A stretch of 64,000 bases of DNA from Lathyrus oleraceus (GCF_024323335.1 NC_066579.1:237263475-237327474); one strand, 5' to 3'; counted from the stretch's first letter, positions 1 through 11,746 are shown. The notes: generated by a model from the sequence alone, not told the origin. Translations and numbers: made by a program.

Positions 1-1584
1 TTTGTATTTCTTCAACTTTCTTGATCAGCTCACCCTTATCAATCTCTTCAATGGAACTAACTGACGTACCTCCATGTGTCGGCATGGGATTGGTGTTTAT
101 GTTCAGGCATCTCGGGGTGAAGGTGACAGCCTTAGCCTCAATCGAATCATGTACACGATTCTGGAATGCATAGCAATTTTACAGAGTATGGCCATGTGCT
201 CCCATATGAAACTCACAGTGGGCGTTAGCATCATACTCGGGAGGGTATGAGAAAGTGGATGGCTTTAACTCTCTCAAAGTCAACAGTCCCTCCTTTTGCA
301 AGTATGGAAATATATGGCTGTAAGGCACAGGTAAAGGGTCAAGCTGCCTTCGTGGTGGCCTTGGCTTGAACTGTCATTGCGGAACGACATTTTGTTGTTG
401 TCGTTGTTATGGAGGTTGTTGTTGATAAACATGTTGTTGTTGTGTTGGTTGCTGGTAGGGTATGGGTACCACAGCGGCGGCTTGTTCGTATGAGGTTTGT
501 TGCTTACCTTTATAACCCCTCGATATAGCGTTTGTATCACCCTCTCTTTTCTTATGGAAACCTCCAGAATACTTTTTCGGTGTATTGGGGGTTACAGCAG
601 CTCCTTGGATTTTTCCATCCCTTAAACCTTTCTCTATGCGGTCTCCAATCGTCACTAAGTGAGCAAAGTCTGATGCTGCACTCCTCACCAATCTATCATA
701 GAAAAGGGTCCTTCAGCGTAGCCACGAATATTCCGGTCATTTCCTTCTCTAACAATGGAGGTTCAACCTGAGCAGCCAACTCTCTCCATTGTTGGGCATA
801 TTCTTTAAACGATTCCTTCTCGTTCATGGCCATCCCTTGTAGCTGCATACGATCGGGTGCCATATCTAGATTGTACTTGTATTGATGAAGGAAAGCATCA
901 GCCAAGTCCTCCCAATTTTGGATTCTCCCTTGCTCCAGACTCATGTACCACCTTAGGAATGCCCCACTTATGTTGTCCTGAAAATAGTGTATGAGCAGCT
1001 TGTCGTTCTCAGTATGGGCAACCATTTTTATGAAGTACATCACCAAATGACTTCTTGGACAAGTCTGGCCTTTGTATTTCTCAAAATCAGGAGTTTTAAA
1101 TTTAGTCGGGATGACCAAATTTGACACCAATCGCATATTCATGGAAGCAGAACCAAATGTTATTCCCCTTTATAGCTTTGATCTTCTTCTCCAAGGCGCG
1201 AAGCCTTTCTGCAGCAGGATCCGGTAGAACCTTAGATTTTGGTGGATCTGGTACATAAAAAGCATCGTAAGGGTCGTCTCCTCCCATCTCAGACCCATGT
1301 TGATCAAATGCATCAGAAGGCTCTCCATGATCTCCATCTCCTTTGCTCCCTACAGGTATATGAACAAATCTCTTCTTGGCGTGAGTGAAGCTCTCATCCT
1401 GGTTGACCAGTCCCGATGTGCCAATATGACTATCATTTTTCCTCATTCCAGCTTCTGCCTCCACAACCCCTTCTCTTTGCGCAATTGCTAGTATCGTCCC
1501 TAGTAACTGATCCATCTTCTCTTGGATAGCGGTGATATATGTCCTCGTAGTGGCCTGATTAACCTCAACTTGCTCCAATGTCAT
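1..1584 (-). pseudogene. gag: Element A gag (partial, broken)
   Basis: Capsid/nucleocapsid polyprotein of a Tat-type retrotransposon, entering from the right and leaving the window at base 1. A likely start is the ATG at 1584-1582 (MTLEQVEVN). The Gag core on minus 1142-696 is clear: FKTPDFEKYKG, HLVMYF, LLIHYFQDN, QYKYNLDMAPDR and ESFKEYAQQWREL match the other Gags here. A glutamine/asparagine-rich segment follows around 490-370, then a CEFH...GH...NC zinc-knuckle-like motif at 217-173. Lesions: a frameshift near 1158, another near 700, a frame change in the Gln/Asn-rich part near 400, and an in-frame TAA at 181-179 inside the knuckle. After the knuckle the reading (NPMPTHGG) aligns with the Gag tails of C and F. 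Confidence 0.8.
173..217 (-). other. Gag zinc-knuckle-like motif, element A
   Basis: The 15-codon block has the spacing C-x2-H-x5-H-x4-C and is interrupted by a TAA at codon 13. The same spacing occurs in C (40873-40917) and F (50153-50197). It differs from the usual retroviral C-x2-C-x4-H-x4-C knuckle. Confidence 0.6.
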
Positions 1585-1929
1585 CCTGTAATTATTACGC
1601 GTCTCATATCGGCGTTGATTAGTCAGCGTTACTGGATAGAGGGTAAAAAGGTTGTATAAGTTTTTTAAATGAAATGCGTGATGGGATAGATGCATGCAAA
1701 TGAGAAAGATGTTTTTCCTTTTTATGTCCAGGGAATTATTCATAATGGTTATAGTTTTATTAAGCATTCGAAGAAACATAAAGTCAGGAAATAAAAGTGA
1801 GGACCATCTTTTTTCATTTAATTCGCTAAAGTACGGAATACAAAGGCATGAAAGCCTGGACCAATACAACTCAAATACGAAACTTTTGAGAAAGCATAAA
1901 TTGAGTACAAGAAAAACAGAGAAAAAAAA
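1585..1929 (-). other. Spacer between ORF1 and gag, element A
   Basis: AT-rich noncoding spacer between the ORF1 stop and the likely gag start. An open frame runs through it into gag up to 1869, but only its last residues (RRYETRNNY, just before the gag ATG) resemble the equivalent stretch in C (HQYNTRANH) and F (HRYSTRLNQ). Gag may therefore begin slightly upstream of the ATG I chose. Nothing else is recognisable. Confidence 0.45.
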
Positions 1930-3914
1930 TCACACAACAGATTTTCGAGATATGAGTTCCTCCAACTCAAACTTGAACCTCTTCACCATTCCCTTACAAA
2001 TCATAACAAAACCGATCACAGCGGGATGTATGCCGCCTTGGTCCAGTCCTTCTACTGTCTCTCTCAATCTCCAATGCATATCCCGAGCCATCCAATTACA
2101 GAATTCTACCAAATCATTGATCCTTACACGATATCCATCTTTGTCCTTTTGCAAGAAGTCAATAGTTTTCCTGAATGTATCGTAGTCCTCGATAACCTGC
2201 TCTCTCTCCTTAAGCCATATCACACTGTCTTGATGGAAGGATTCAAGTTTATCTTTCCAATGTTGAGCGTATTCTATGGCATCCTTTGCTTCTTGACATT
2301 TCTCAGCCCAAATCCCAGGTGTGACTCGAGAAGCTTCAAGGGCTCTTTCCTTGAGTCGGCGTTCGTGCTCCGCTTGGGTTTCAGCATTATGAAGGGAGAT
2401 AGTGAGATCATGTATCATAGCCTCTAATGCCTCTCTAACTTCTTTCTTTTCTTCTGTTGCTCTTAGCCACCATCGCTTATTCTTTTGGCATTCTTTCTCA
2501 ACTTGTTTCAACTTCTCTTTGATAGTTTCTAAGCAGAGGTCAGCTTGTTCTCTGCCTATTTTCACCTTCTTTCTATTGTGCTCTTCTTTATCGACCTTTT
2601 CCTCAGGTGCCTCTAGCTGAGCCTTTTTCCGCTCTAGTTCCCACTTCATCTCATTTCTTTCATTTGAAACTTGCTAGAGGCTGATCTGTACCTCTTCATT
2701 TTCTCGCCCGAGTTTTGCTATAGTAGCCTTCAATGCTTCCACCTCCTCAATGGAGATAGGGATAGTTTCTGGTGGTGAATGTTGAGTAGGAGGATCGAGG
2801 ATGAATGACAGCTTGATCTCTTGACTTCTCTTTGTGACCCACTAGTAATAGGGTTCTCTATCTCCTATAACACCTTTTCCTTTGTCTTGTCCCTTGAAAC
2901 AAACTTTTTCCCAGGCTCGAACAACCCTTCTCAGCATAACGGGGTCTTCCATATCGTGAAACACAAAACCTTCTAACAACTGGTCATCTGGCTTGTATGT
3001 CATAGGATAACCCAATTGCCTTACTGCTAGAACTGGATTATAGTTAATGCAACCTTTTGACCCTATCAACGGTACATTCGGAAAGTCTCCACAACTAGTA
3101 ATTGCATTTCCTAAGTTCAAACCATGGGGGTACCAAATAATGTAATTTTCTGTGAGTCCTACCAGCTTTTGAGACCACTCATATCCATCCATCCTCTCAA
3201 CCATATCAGCATCTTTGAACACATGAGAGACGAACCATTGGTAAAGGAGTGGTATGCAACACAACATCAACCCCCCTTCTTTTCGAAGTGTAGGTGCAAG
3301 ATGTTATAAACATTTGCCAAAAATGCGGGTACCGGATCTTCGTTCTTAACCTTGACGACCCAAAACACACTAATAGTTGCTACATCCACCAGCTTCTCCA
3401 TATTAGGAAATAACACCAATCCAAAAATGAGTAACACCATAATAGTATCATAGGCTTCCCACCTCTGGGCTTTGTCAAATATTTTAGCAGTCTTCTCTAA
3501 GTATTCTTGAGGAATTCCTTGTACCTTTCCCCAAATTTTGATGTTTGGAGTTAGATCTTCAACTGGAATATCCAATACTTCTGCTAGCTCCTTGGGCTTT
3601 GGGATTTGACCCAGTCCCCTATAAGGTCCTTTCTTTTGTTTAGGAAAGTCCAATATTTTTCCGAATTCCTCCAAAGTTGGAGCCAACTGAAAATCTCTAA
3701 AGAGGAAAGTTCTTAGTGGTGGATCATAAAACTGGGCTAGCGCGGTAATAGCATCCTTTTGTACTGGTACGGACAACAAGTGTAGAATCTTCCCATATTT
3801 GATTGTGAACGTGTCTCAACGGATATTAGTCAACCCATCTCTGAATGCAATGAACTCTTTCACACATGGTACTTTGCATTTGATTTGGAATGTTTTTCTC
3901 TTTCCTGGCTCCAT
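1930..3914 (-). pseudogene. Element A ORF1: DUF7745-like domain plus long coiled coil (broken)
   Basis: The extra ORF found upstream of gag in Ogre elements; its function is unknown. The ATG at 3914-3912 opens MEPGKRKTFQ. The segment from about 3780 to 2842 carries AQFYDPPLRTF, FQLAPTLEEFGKIL, NVPLIGSKGCINYNP and RQLGYPM, matching ORF1 of C and D. I recall this legume domain as Pfam DUF7745; not checked. The C-terminal part (2649-1930) is about 240 residues of Glu/Lys-rich heptad-like sequence, a probable coiled coil. Lesions: TGA at 3818-3816, a frameshift near 3268, a stop at about 2842 and a TAG near 2676. The original protein would be about 650 residues, longer in its coiled coil than ORF1 of C. 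Confidence 0.75.
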
Positions 3915-4680
3915 CTACTCTTGAATGCTTAATCAACTGAAAAATTTGAAATTCCCTGAAAATAAAAAGTGTGTAAATGATTCTGCTATGCTCATAATTA
4001 ATGTAATATGATGTTTATGCAATGACATGGATCCAGGTTTCATATATATCACATGGCACACCCTACACGGTGGTTCTATGTTCTTTACCCCCACACACAA
4101 AGGATGGCTCCTAAGTTGTCCATTTTCAAGATAAGAACTTAGAGTCATGGATTGTGTTCAGCATTCCATTGCAATAATGGGCTAGCCACATCGAGATGGA
4201 AGCTCTGAATCAATCTACTCTAAGTGGGATCTTCGTATTGTTCGAACAGGGTGTAAACCTCTCGGTTCAATACTACACAATCGCCAATCATGAAGACGGA
4301 GTTCGGTTTAAGGTGAGGTTCCTAGAGTCACAGATCGTGTTCAAAGTTTCCTCGCAATAATGGGCTAGCCATATTGTGATGGAATTTCCGAATAGATCTA
4401 CTCAAGGTAGAACCTTCGTATTGTCCCAACGAGGTTTATACCCCTCGGTCCAATACTACACAGCTCCAGGTTCTAAGTTCTTCTTAAAACTCGGGTAAGA
4501 AGCTTATATCACAACATGTATCGAACACCATAGATCACTCAATATAATAGTAGAATAAGTCACATAGAATAAATAATACATCAAGATATAAAGAAGCAAA
4601 TAATGAAGAAAAAACAATATGTTAACATTCGTCACAAATTGAACTAAGTTAGGCTTGACTCTCTAGCTTGGAGCTTAATT
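3915..4680 (-). other. Element A 5' leader with a tandem duplication
   Basis: Noncoding leader between the PBS and ORF1. It contains two diverged copies of a roughly 180 bp unit (about 4143-4310 and 4326-4490). Both share CAATAATGGGCTAGCCA, an ACCTTCGTATTGT-like block and CAATACTACACA. No ORF of note. Confidence 0.6.
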
Positions 4681-4697
4681 CCCCAGCAGAGTCGTCA
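4681..4697 (-). other. Primer-binding site, element A
   Basis: Minus-strand sequence TGACGACTCTGCTGGGG lies two bases from the LTR end. It differs by one base from the PBS of F and C (TGGCGACTCTGCTGGGG). From memory, Ogre is primed by a tRNA-Arg; the tRNA match was not verified. Confidence 0.8.
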
Positions 4698-5575
4698 TCT
4701 GTCGCATCTAAAAAAATGTGATTCCTCGCGATGGTCGCGGAAAAAATTAGTTCGAACTGAGTCACCACCAAACTTTACTTATTCCAATGAAGGAATAGGA
4801 AAATATCGATACAACCTTTGAAAATCAGAATGATGGTCGTTGCAACCATATTCGGGTTCGGGAGTCGATTACGCAAGGGGAAGGTATTAATACCCCTCAC
4901 GTTCGTTGTACTCAACGGGAACCTTTTAGTTTAATTTGTGATTTGAATGTTAGCTTAATGTTATTTATTTTATTCGAGTGAATAAGCTATTGAAAAGAGA
5001 GATGGATGGAAACCTCGAAACGGGGAAAATGGAGGTTTTTTATTAGTGTACTCACGAAGATCTAGCAATCTCCTGCCTACGTATCCTTATAGTGCAATAA
5101 GGAAATCAGAGCATTCGTAGTTCGGGGAACTACGGTCTGTTGGTGTCTTTTAGTGAACGATTGTTTAGATCGCGTTCTAAAGGTTAAACGTGGGCTTGTC
5201 TACTCTCGGGGGAGGCTTAAGCACTAGTTTGTTGTGCGCGTTAAAAAGGATTAAACAATGTTCTTTCTGAAAAAGGTTGTTGTCCTTGGTCGCCCGAGGG
5301 CGAGAAATTAGGTTTAATATGTTTGATATTCTGTAGAAAAACAACAAAAGATTGAGCAATATGGTGCACACAAATCTTCCAATTCTTTCGAAGAATAATA
5401 AGGAGCACGCCTTATACTCCTTTTTTCGCTTAATTTATTATTGAAAGTTGTTTGCGGAGACTGAACATGCACGGCAGTGAGGCGTGCGCCTCCCACTTTC
5501 TTATTCAAGGAACGAAGAGGCATGCCCTCCCCCTCACCCCATTCCTTTATCCAAGTTCATTTAGTGTATTTTAAT

Positions 5576-6150
5576 CGGACGACTAAAGTTTGAGGAATAT
5601 GGCGAGCGCCAATCGTTCAAATATTCGGGAGATAGTGAAGCGAACGCTTCCTATATCCCTTTTCATCCCAAGTTTATAAATCAAAATGTTTTTTAAGTAT
5701 TATATTGATTTATAAAAAATGATTTGAATTTTGTACGATTAATGTCTTAATTAGACGACGAGAATTCGAGCAATATGGCGAACGCCAATTACTCGAAGAC
5801 TCGAGAGATAGTGAAGCGGATGCTTACTATACCCCTTTTCATCCAAAATTTAAATTATAAAAATAAAGTCTTTAGTAATTTTATTTTATTTAGGGAAAGT
5901 GATTTGAATTTGTAGTTAAGGGTTTTAAGTAGACGACGAGAATTCGAACAACATGGCGGGCGCCAAACATTCGAATACTCGGGAGATAATGAAGCGAACG
6001 CCTCCTACCCCTTTTTTCATCCCAAGTTTGAATTATGAAAGAGTATTTAGACGCCAAGAATTCGAGCAATATGATGATCGCCAATCATCCGAATACTTGA
6101 GAGATAATGAAGCGAACGCATCCTATACTCTTTTTCATCCATAGTTTTAA
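5576..6150. repeat. Degenerate tandem repeats in the A LTR
   Basis: Four copies start near 5576, 5754, 5931 and 6049, so the spacing is about 178, 177 and 118 bp. They share GAATTCGAGCAATATGGCGA-like sequence, CGCCAA, then GGGAGATAGTGAAGCGAACGC, then CCTTTTCATCC. A weaker fifth copy lies around 5350. Open frames across them are by-products of the repeat. Confidence 0.7.
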
Positions 6151-6906
6151 AATTGAAAGGGTTTCGAATAGTATATTGATTAAAAGAAATTAGGTTTGAA
6201 TTCGTGAGAATTAATTGGGTTCGAGAAGGATTACTCGATATTGGAAAAATACTTCATCATAATTAGGATAAAATAAGCATTTTTACTAATGTTCAACTAA
6301 CCATTCAATTAACATATATTCTAATAAAAGTTAGAACTCATAATTAAAACAATCAAGAAAATCAAGTTAAAACAAAAACCTATTTTACTACTAGGGTCAT
6401 ATTAATTTATTAACTCTAAAACCAGCGTAAGCGATAAATAACAACTCCAAAACGGAATAGGGTGTATAAGAATTAAAAGGGGTGAAGCCCCAAGAATCAA
6501 ATTACGAAGGCCCGACAAAGGACCTAAAGCAAAAGGATTAGGAATGGACCCTAAGGTCCAAATCCTCTTCCACACGTCCAAAAAAAACAAATGAATGGCC
6601 AGTAGGAACATATATAGTATGAGGCCGAAATGGGCAGCTCCTTGTGTGAGTACAAAACACGGATACCCACGAATGAGGAAAAGGACATCATGAGCCGGCC
6701 AAAACAAAATGCAGCGAATTAATTTCCATTATTAAAATAGTTTTGAAAAAACAAAAAGACTTTAGAGAATCTCATCTGGCGGCGTTTCCCATAAATTAGA
6801 TAACCTTTATTATTAAAAAAACATTAATTCATCTTTTATTGAGATTTCAACGGACACAATCAACTCTTAAAAGAAGAGAATCTGCTACAACTCTCCTAAT
6901 TCAAAC

Positions 6907-6907
<1 letters not shown>

Positions 6908-7001
<94 letters not shown>
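6908..7001. repeat. Compound microsatellite (CT)n(TA)n
   Basis: About 50 bp of pure CT followed by about 40 bp of pure TA. Likely length-variable between individuals. Confidence 0.97.
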
Positions 7002-7002
<1 letters not shown>

Positions 7003-7322
7003 CGTCAATTGCTCACTTTATTTCATCAGACTAAAAACCTTTCTAAAAAAAACAGAGGAAATCGAAATTGTCTTAGACTCCTAGAACCAAGGCTGAACAT
7101 TTCATGGTGTTCATCCTTACCAACTCAAAAAAAAAACGCTGACTTCCCTCTCTCTATATAACGCCAATTGCTCACTTTCTTTCTTCTAACATCAGACTAA
7201 AACCTTTCTAAAAAAACAGAGGAAACCGAAATTGTCTTAGACTCATAGAACCAAGGATGAACATTTCATGGTGTTCATCCTCACCAACTCAAAAAATGAA
7301 AGCTGACTTCCCTCTCTCTCAG
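6995..7322. repeat. Two-copy tandem duplication, about 160 bp
   Basis: Copy 1 runs about 6995-7154 and copy 2 about 7155-7322. Both start TATATAACGYCAATTGCTCAC and contain GAAATTGTCTTAGACTC and CATTTCATGGTGTTCATCC, ending CTGACTTCCCTCTCTC. They differ by point changes and a short indel. Confidence 0.85.
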
Positions 7323-10080
7323 CTAGCACTGGTTCTCGGCTTCAACAAAGAGGGAAAAATCAAACCAAAACAAAAAGCACGAGCAAACTCGAAACAAAAA
7401 GAAGAAAGTTCTAATATCGAATTTCATGGGTCGCAGCAAGATTATTTTAAGATCTATAATAATCTAGTACAAATAGTCATGCATAAATACACAATCATCA
7501 AATCAAACATGTAAGAGGCTAACACATGGAGTTTCGATGCCTTGAAAAGGTTGGAGAAAGGGACGAAAGGTTCCGTCGGAGCTTCGCGACTCCGCCGAGA
7601 CGCCGACAATGATTCTTTACCTCGAGTAAGTGCTTTTTCGACCCTTAGCGTGAGCTTTTCTTCCGTCTTTTTACTTAACTTTCGGCGCCTCCTTATTCTT
7701 ACTTCTGTGCTCGATGTGATTCTGTCAGGGTATTAGCTCGGATTACTCAAAGTTCTGATGATAAACTCTGAGCACCCCTTTGGTGTTTTGAGCTTTTGGG
7801 TACAGGTTGAGGTGGGAATTTGGCAGCGTAATGATATCCCTCTTTCTATTGCTTCAGGTTCCTTTTTAAAGAGCCCTTATACGAGGTTTCTTCGTCCTTA
7901 TTCTTTATGAGCTGGCGAGTGGATCAAGGATCAATCCGTTATTGAAAATCTTTCACAGATTTTGGTGTGGTCCCACCAAACGGAAGTGGTAGGATGAAAT
8001 TTTGTTTTGTGGTACCTCCCAAAAAATGTGTGACTAATCATTCAGATCTTTTCCATAGAATATTTATAGCGGTAAGATTTGTACTTGTTGTGGTAAGGGA
8101 TTTTTTACTGTTATGTAGATTCAGCTTTAAACGATGTATGGCCCTTAACTATTCCTTATTTCAAAAGGACTCCCTAAATGCCACTCCCGCTTTGATTTAG
8201 ATTGGGGTATTTACTTTCGCGGTTTTGATGCTTACGTGATATTGCTTGATAATTTAAGTCTCGTGACCTCCTTTTCTTCTGCACTTTCAGGTTGTACTAC
8301 GACTTCGGACCCATGATGGTGGTTAAATGGTCGAGTGGAGATTGAGGCCATTTGCAAGTTTGCAGCCCGTGTGCACCTGGTCTTTGGTATGCTGTCTAGG
8401 ACATGAGGTTATGTTCTTATTACCCTTGTACTTATTGATTTTGTTGTTGGGTCATTGTTGAATTGCATATTGTTTCTATTTCCACTTTGTTCTCGCATTT
8501 CATTGTCCATAATATTTCAGTGTAGGGAATGTTGTTGTTAGTTATGATGTGTTGTAGGTTACCGTTGCAGTCTTGCTGCTGCGTCCTGCATTGGAGCTTG
8601 GTTCTCATCGCCTTGACTCCATTTATAAACCCTGCCCTCCATTGTCGAATGACACTTGATTTCTGCATTGCAGCTTGGTTTTGTTGCCTCCTAACAGCTA
8701 GGTTAGATAACAACTTGAGGTTGTTTTCAGGGCATTTGAATTATTGACCAATATGCTTACTACTTGTCATAGCATTCTCTAGTGGACAACAAAATGGTAG
8801 CTCTCTTCAATCCATGGTCCTGCAGGCGTGATTCTACCAGAAAACCTTTGCGGCTTACTAAAGAAGTATTTTCAACTTGTTTTGATGATAACCTGTTAAT
8901 TCAATGTTTCAATTAATGTATTTTTTGGATTTTGATATGGTGTTAATTCCGTTTTTCCTTCTACAGTTGTGATTACAGTTGGAGCATATGTCCAAAAAGG
9001 TGTTGGCGGTACCGACCATTGTGGACTCTGTAATGGTTGCCGCTGTTGGATTTTGATAGCCTGATGGAATAGAACGTTAACCGCAACCAAAAACCTCTCC
9101 TCAGGTATAGTAGAAAACTTTGAACCGATTTATGCTAGTAAAACTCTAATTTTTAATGGCCAAGTCGATGTGTTTTCCCCTAAGAGCTTTCATTACCTTT
9201 TTGTAGCATCAAAGGTGCTGGCAACGATAACCATAAGATCCAATGCTGTGGAATGCCTTAACGCGTTGTAAGTATTGTTGTCTGCACTGGTGGACCTTCC
9301 GTGTTTCTGCCCATGTGAGTTTCTATGAGATCCCACTCTGCTAGCACCGGAACTCCTTGGTTGTTTTTCAATGAGCTATTGCCCTTCTTTTCTTTTCCTG
9401 TTCATTGGAAGCTTCAATATTCTTCCAGTAATTATGTGCACTGACATGAGGATACCAGGTTATAACTTTCAGAAGAACGAGCTACACTGCGGAACTTCTG
9501 CCTTCTAATGGGAGAGCAAAAGCTATGAAGTCCATGACAACATTCTCTTATGCGGATTGCAATTCACATCACTTGTTAAATACAACAAGTCCTTTTTGTC
9601 AAATGAAAAATGGAAAATTTGAATGTCTTGTAACAGTTATGCTTTGTATGCAAGTGCGAATTACTGAAACGGAGTCAATGGAACTTAGGATGTAGCTTTG
9701 GATTTGTTTTCGTTATGATCTGCGTTTTCCTCACGACTTGGCTTTGTTGCAGCTTACGGCTTGTATCTATATGTTTGGCTTATGCAGCCTGTAGTCGTTT
9801 TTTGGTTTATGTTGTTGGCGTTATAACGTCATTTTTCCCTTTACCGTACTTGGTTCATTTCACGTTTGATGTTATTTCTCTGCCATGTACTGCCGCGTTC
9901 CAGTTTCTCAAGTCTACTTTCTCTTGTAGCTTTCTTTGCTTTTTAGTGGCATTTTCCTTTTATCTTATCTGAATGTAACATTTGGAACATATGGGTTGCA
10001 TTATGGTTACCTCTTGTAATGCTGAAAACAAACTGATGGTTGTACTTGGAAATCGGTTTTTATGATGATAAACAATTGGA
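7323..10080. other. Gene-like low-repeat stretch within the A LTR; nothing identified
   Basis: This stretch is less A+T-rich and less repetitive than the DNA around it, and no sequence in it recurs in the window. It contains several exon/intron-like junctions on the plus strand (CTCGAGTAAGT near 7623, TTGCTTCAGGTT near 7855, TTTTTGTAGCATC near 9203) but no reading frame above about 95 codons and no protein I recognise. It could be part of the LTR, an inserted element without coding capacity, or a captured gene fragment. Confidence 0.3.
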
Positions 10081-11050
10081 TGTAGTTGTATGGATTTAAT
10101 GGTTTATGTAAAAAGTTTTAATGGATTTGGATAACTGGATTTGCAATTTGAGTTTTGGATATTTAAAATGGAATTGGATAATGATAAATGGAGAACGAAA
10201 TGACTTAAGTTTAATGTGGTTTGGATTGACAAGGGATAATGGATTTGAATATAAAGTGAATAATGGTTATGAAAATGAGTTTTAAATTTGGTTTGGAATG
10301 GGCCTAACAAGGAAAACGTGAATGGGCCCATGTATTTTTACAAAGAACAAAATAATGAATGGGCCTCTTTGATTGAAAATGAATTTGAACTTCAAAAACA
10401 ATTCGAAAAGAAAATAGGGGTGAAAACAAGAAAGAAAATGAGAATAAAGAAAATTAACGGTTTCCAAAATTTACTTTAAATTTCAAAACTCAAAACTCGA
10501 TTTAAATTTCAACTTTGAAAACCGACCCGAGATGACATAATACAGACTATAGGCAATGAATTGACGAATCCAAATTGACACGGTTTGTGGATTGAATTGA
10601 ACCCTAATCGAATGAACAAAAAATTGACCCACTCATGCACCAGAAACACATAACTGGGAACCAAATGTCTTAATCAAGAATGGACTTAGACCCGTGAGTA
10701 AGATGAGATACACAATCACCTGGACACCCGGTTAACACAATACAGGGCAAACCATAATGAGCAAGGCATGATTAGGCTGGATCAGATGCCTCAAAACCAA
10801 ACGGTTTACCGAGCCAATGAAATTGTCTACCAAAGTTATCAACCAAGGGATTAGGGTTTGATTTCCTTGATCCAGTAAGGACTCCCAGATTGGGGTTTTG
10901 CTACCTTATTGAATAAGTTAAGGCAATACCAACAAAACCCTAATTTCCTCCTTCGGTAAGATCCCCATATTTTAAGTTTGTGCATCATGCTTTAAGGTTA
11001 TAAACAACAATGAAAGTTTCAAATAGCCCAGACAAAATTGGGGTATGACA

Positions 11051-11281
11051 CCTCTTTTCAAAAACTTTCTTTGTTTGTGTTTTTGAACTTAGAGATGTTT
11101 TAATGATTAGAAACTTTGGCCTTTTGCCATTGAACTTTCAAACTTTTTTTCTTAAATCAAACTTAGGTTTTGTTCGTACTTTTGCCCTTTTCCTTTGAAA
11201 ATAATAAACGCATCGTGGTGACTCTGGTTTTATTGACGTCAAGTTTACCCATAGCATGATGGTCATGAATTTACCTCTACA
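11051..11281 (+). mobile_element. 3' end of a family-1 LTR, truncated by element A
   Basis: It aligns with the last part of LTRs E, D and C: CAAAAACTTTCTTTG, GAAACTTTGGCCTT, a jump over an internal deletion to GGTTTTGTTCGTACTTTT, then TGGTGACTCTGGTTTTATTG and the end CATGAATTTACCTCTACA. The following bases (ATAAC) are not a primer-binding site, so this is the right end of a solo or 3' LTR. The rest should lie left of element A, outside the window. Confidence 0.8.
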
Positions 11282-11580
11282 ATAACCTACTCATGAAATT
11301 TTTAGATTTAGAATGAAAGAGACGATGAAAAGAGAAGCTTACCTAGTGGAGAAGGTCCACTGCCTCGTGTGCTTGCTTACAGCTTCAGAAACCCCACAAA
11401 AAATGCTCTATGATCTTCAAATAAGAGGAATGGAACAAGAGAAAGGAGGAGAAGAGAGCTTTAAATGAAAAAAATTCTTAAAAGCATGGAATGAATATCA
11501 AGCTATGGGTAAACACATCAAGCTTGGAATGAACATCAAGCTATGGAATGAACAAGAGAAAGGAGGAGAAGAGAGCTTCA
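11282..11580 (-). other. Unassigned segment beside the B 3' UTR, with a short direct repeat
   Basis: It has no counterpart in the 3' UTR of F. It contains a 31 bp direct repeat (AACAAGAGAAAGGAGGAGAA and the bases after it) near 11433 and 11549, and repeated ATCAAGCTATGGAATG-like sequence between. On the minus strand there is a donor-like CTCCACTAGGTAAGC (about 11350-11336). It may be the 3' part of element B or another fragment. Confidence 0.35.
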
Positions 11581-11746
11581 AATACCCTTTTTTGCCTAAG
11601 CCTCCCTTTCGGGTTTTCAACTTAGCGAGTGTACTTATTTTTTATTTATTTTTTTTATCTCTAATTTTTTCCCGAACCTTTTATTCATTTTTTGGGTTCG
11701 CCGGGATGCCCATTTTTGCCTAAGCCGTCAACTTAGCGGGTCCTTT
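11581..11746 (-). other. Element B 3' UTR, proximal part
   Basis: Directly after the polyprotein stop, the minus strand has GGGCATCCCGGCGAACC, AAAAGGTTCGGG and AAAACCCGAAAGGGAGGC. The same blocks occur in the same order after the integrase of element F (55860-55985). This ties B and F together as relatives and marks the start of the 3' UTR. Confidence 0.75.

Larger units (their letters stand above)
1..11050 (-). mobile_element. Element A: 5' half of an Ogre-type LTR retrotransposon
   Basis: Reading right to left on the minus strand: a long LTR (11050 to 4700), a primer-binding site, a leader, ORF1, then gag running off the left edge. The order LTR, PBS, ORF1, gag is what is known for Ogre elements of the Ty3/gypsy Tat lineage. 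The rest of pol and the 3' LTR must lie left of the window. The right end starts TGTCATACCCC (minus strand) and abuts a piece of another LTR, so A inserted into that LTR; the predicted target duplication is CCTCT at 11051-11055, its partner outside the window. All coding parts carry stops and frameshifts, so A is dead. Confidence 0.8.
4700..11050 (-). mobile_element. 5' LTR of element A (6351 bp)
   Basis: On the minus strand it begins TGTCATACCCCAATTTTG at 11050 and ends GATGCGACA at 4700, two bases from the PBS. The terminal TG...CA and an end like that of F (AATGCGACA) support the limits. The other LTR of A is outside the window, so the length rests on the ends alone. U5 contains a PBS-like TGGTGACTCAG (4757-4767). 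Inside are degenerate 118-178 bp repeats (5576-6150), a CT/TA microsatellite (6908-7001), a 160 bp tandem duplication and a gene-like stretch (about 7.3-10.1 kb) that could be a separate insertion. I could not place the promoter with confidence. Confidence 0.65.

Noticed and set aside
6402..6707. 101-codon minus-strand hydrophobic open frame in the A LTR
   Set aside because: No similarity, no start context and AT-rich LTR sequence; a chance frame.
6908..7001. The (CT)n(TA)n tract as a gene promoter
   Set aside because: Such tracts do occur near plant promoters, but no gene follows and microsatellites are common in LTRs; recorded as a repeat only.
7542..7736. Short plus-strand frame just after the CT/TA tract, with a promoter-like region before it
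   Set aside because: Only 64 codons, no ATG at the stated start and no recognisable protein. Kept only as part of the gene-like segment finding.
9715..9972. 85-codon plus-strand frame rich in Phe, Leu and Cys
   Set aside because: Composition is what AT-rich noncoding DNA gives; no conserved motif.
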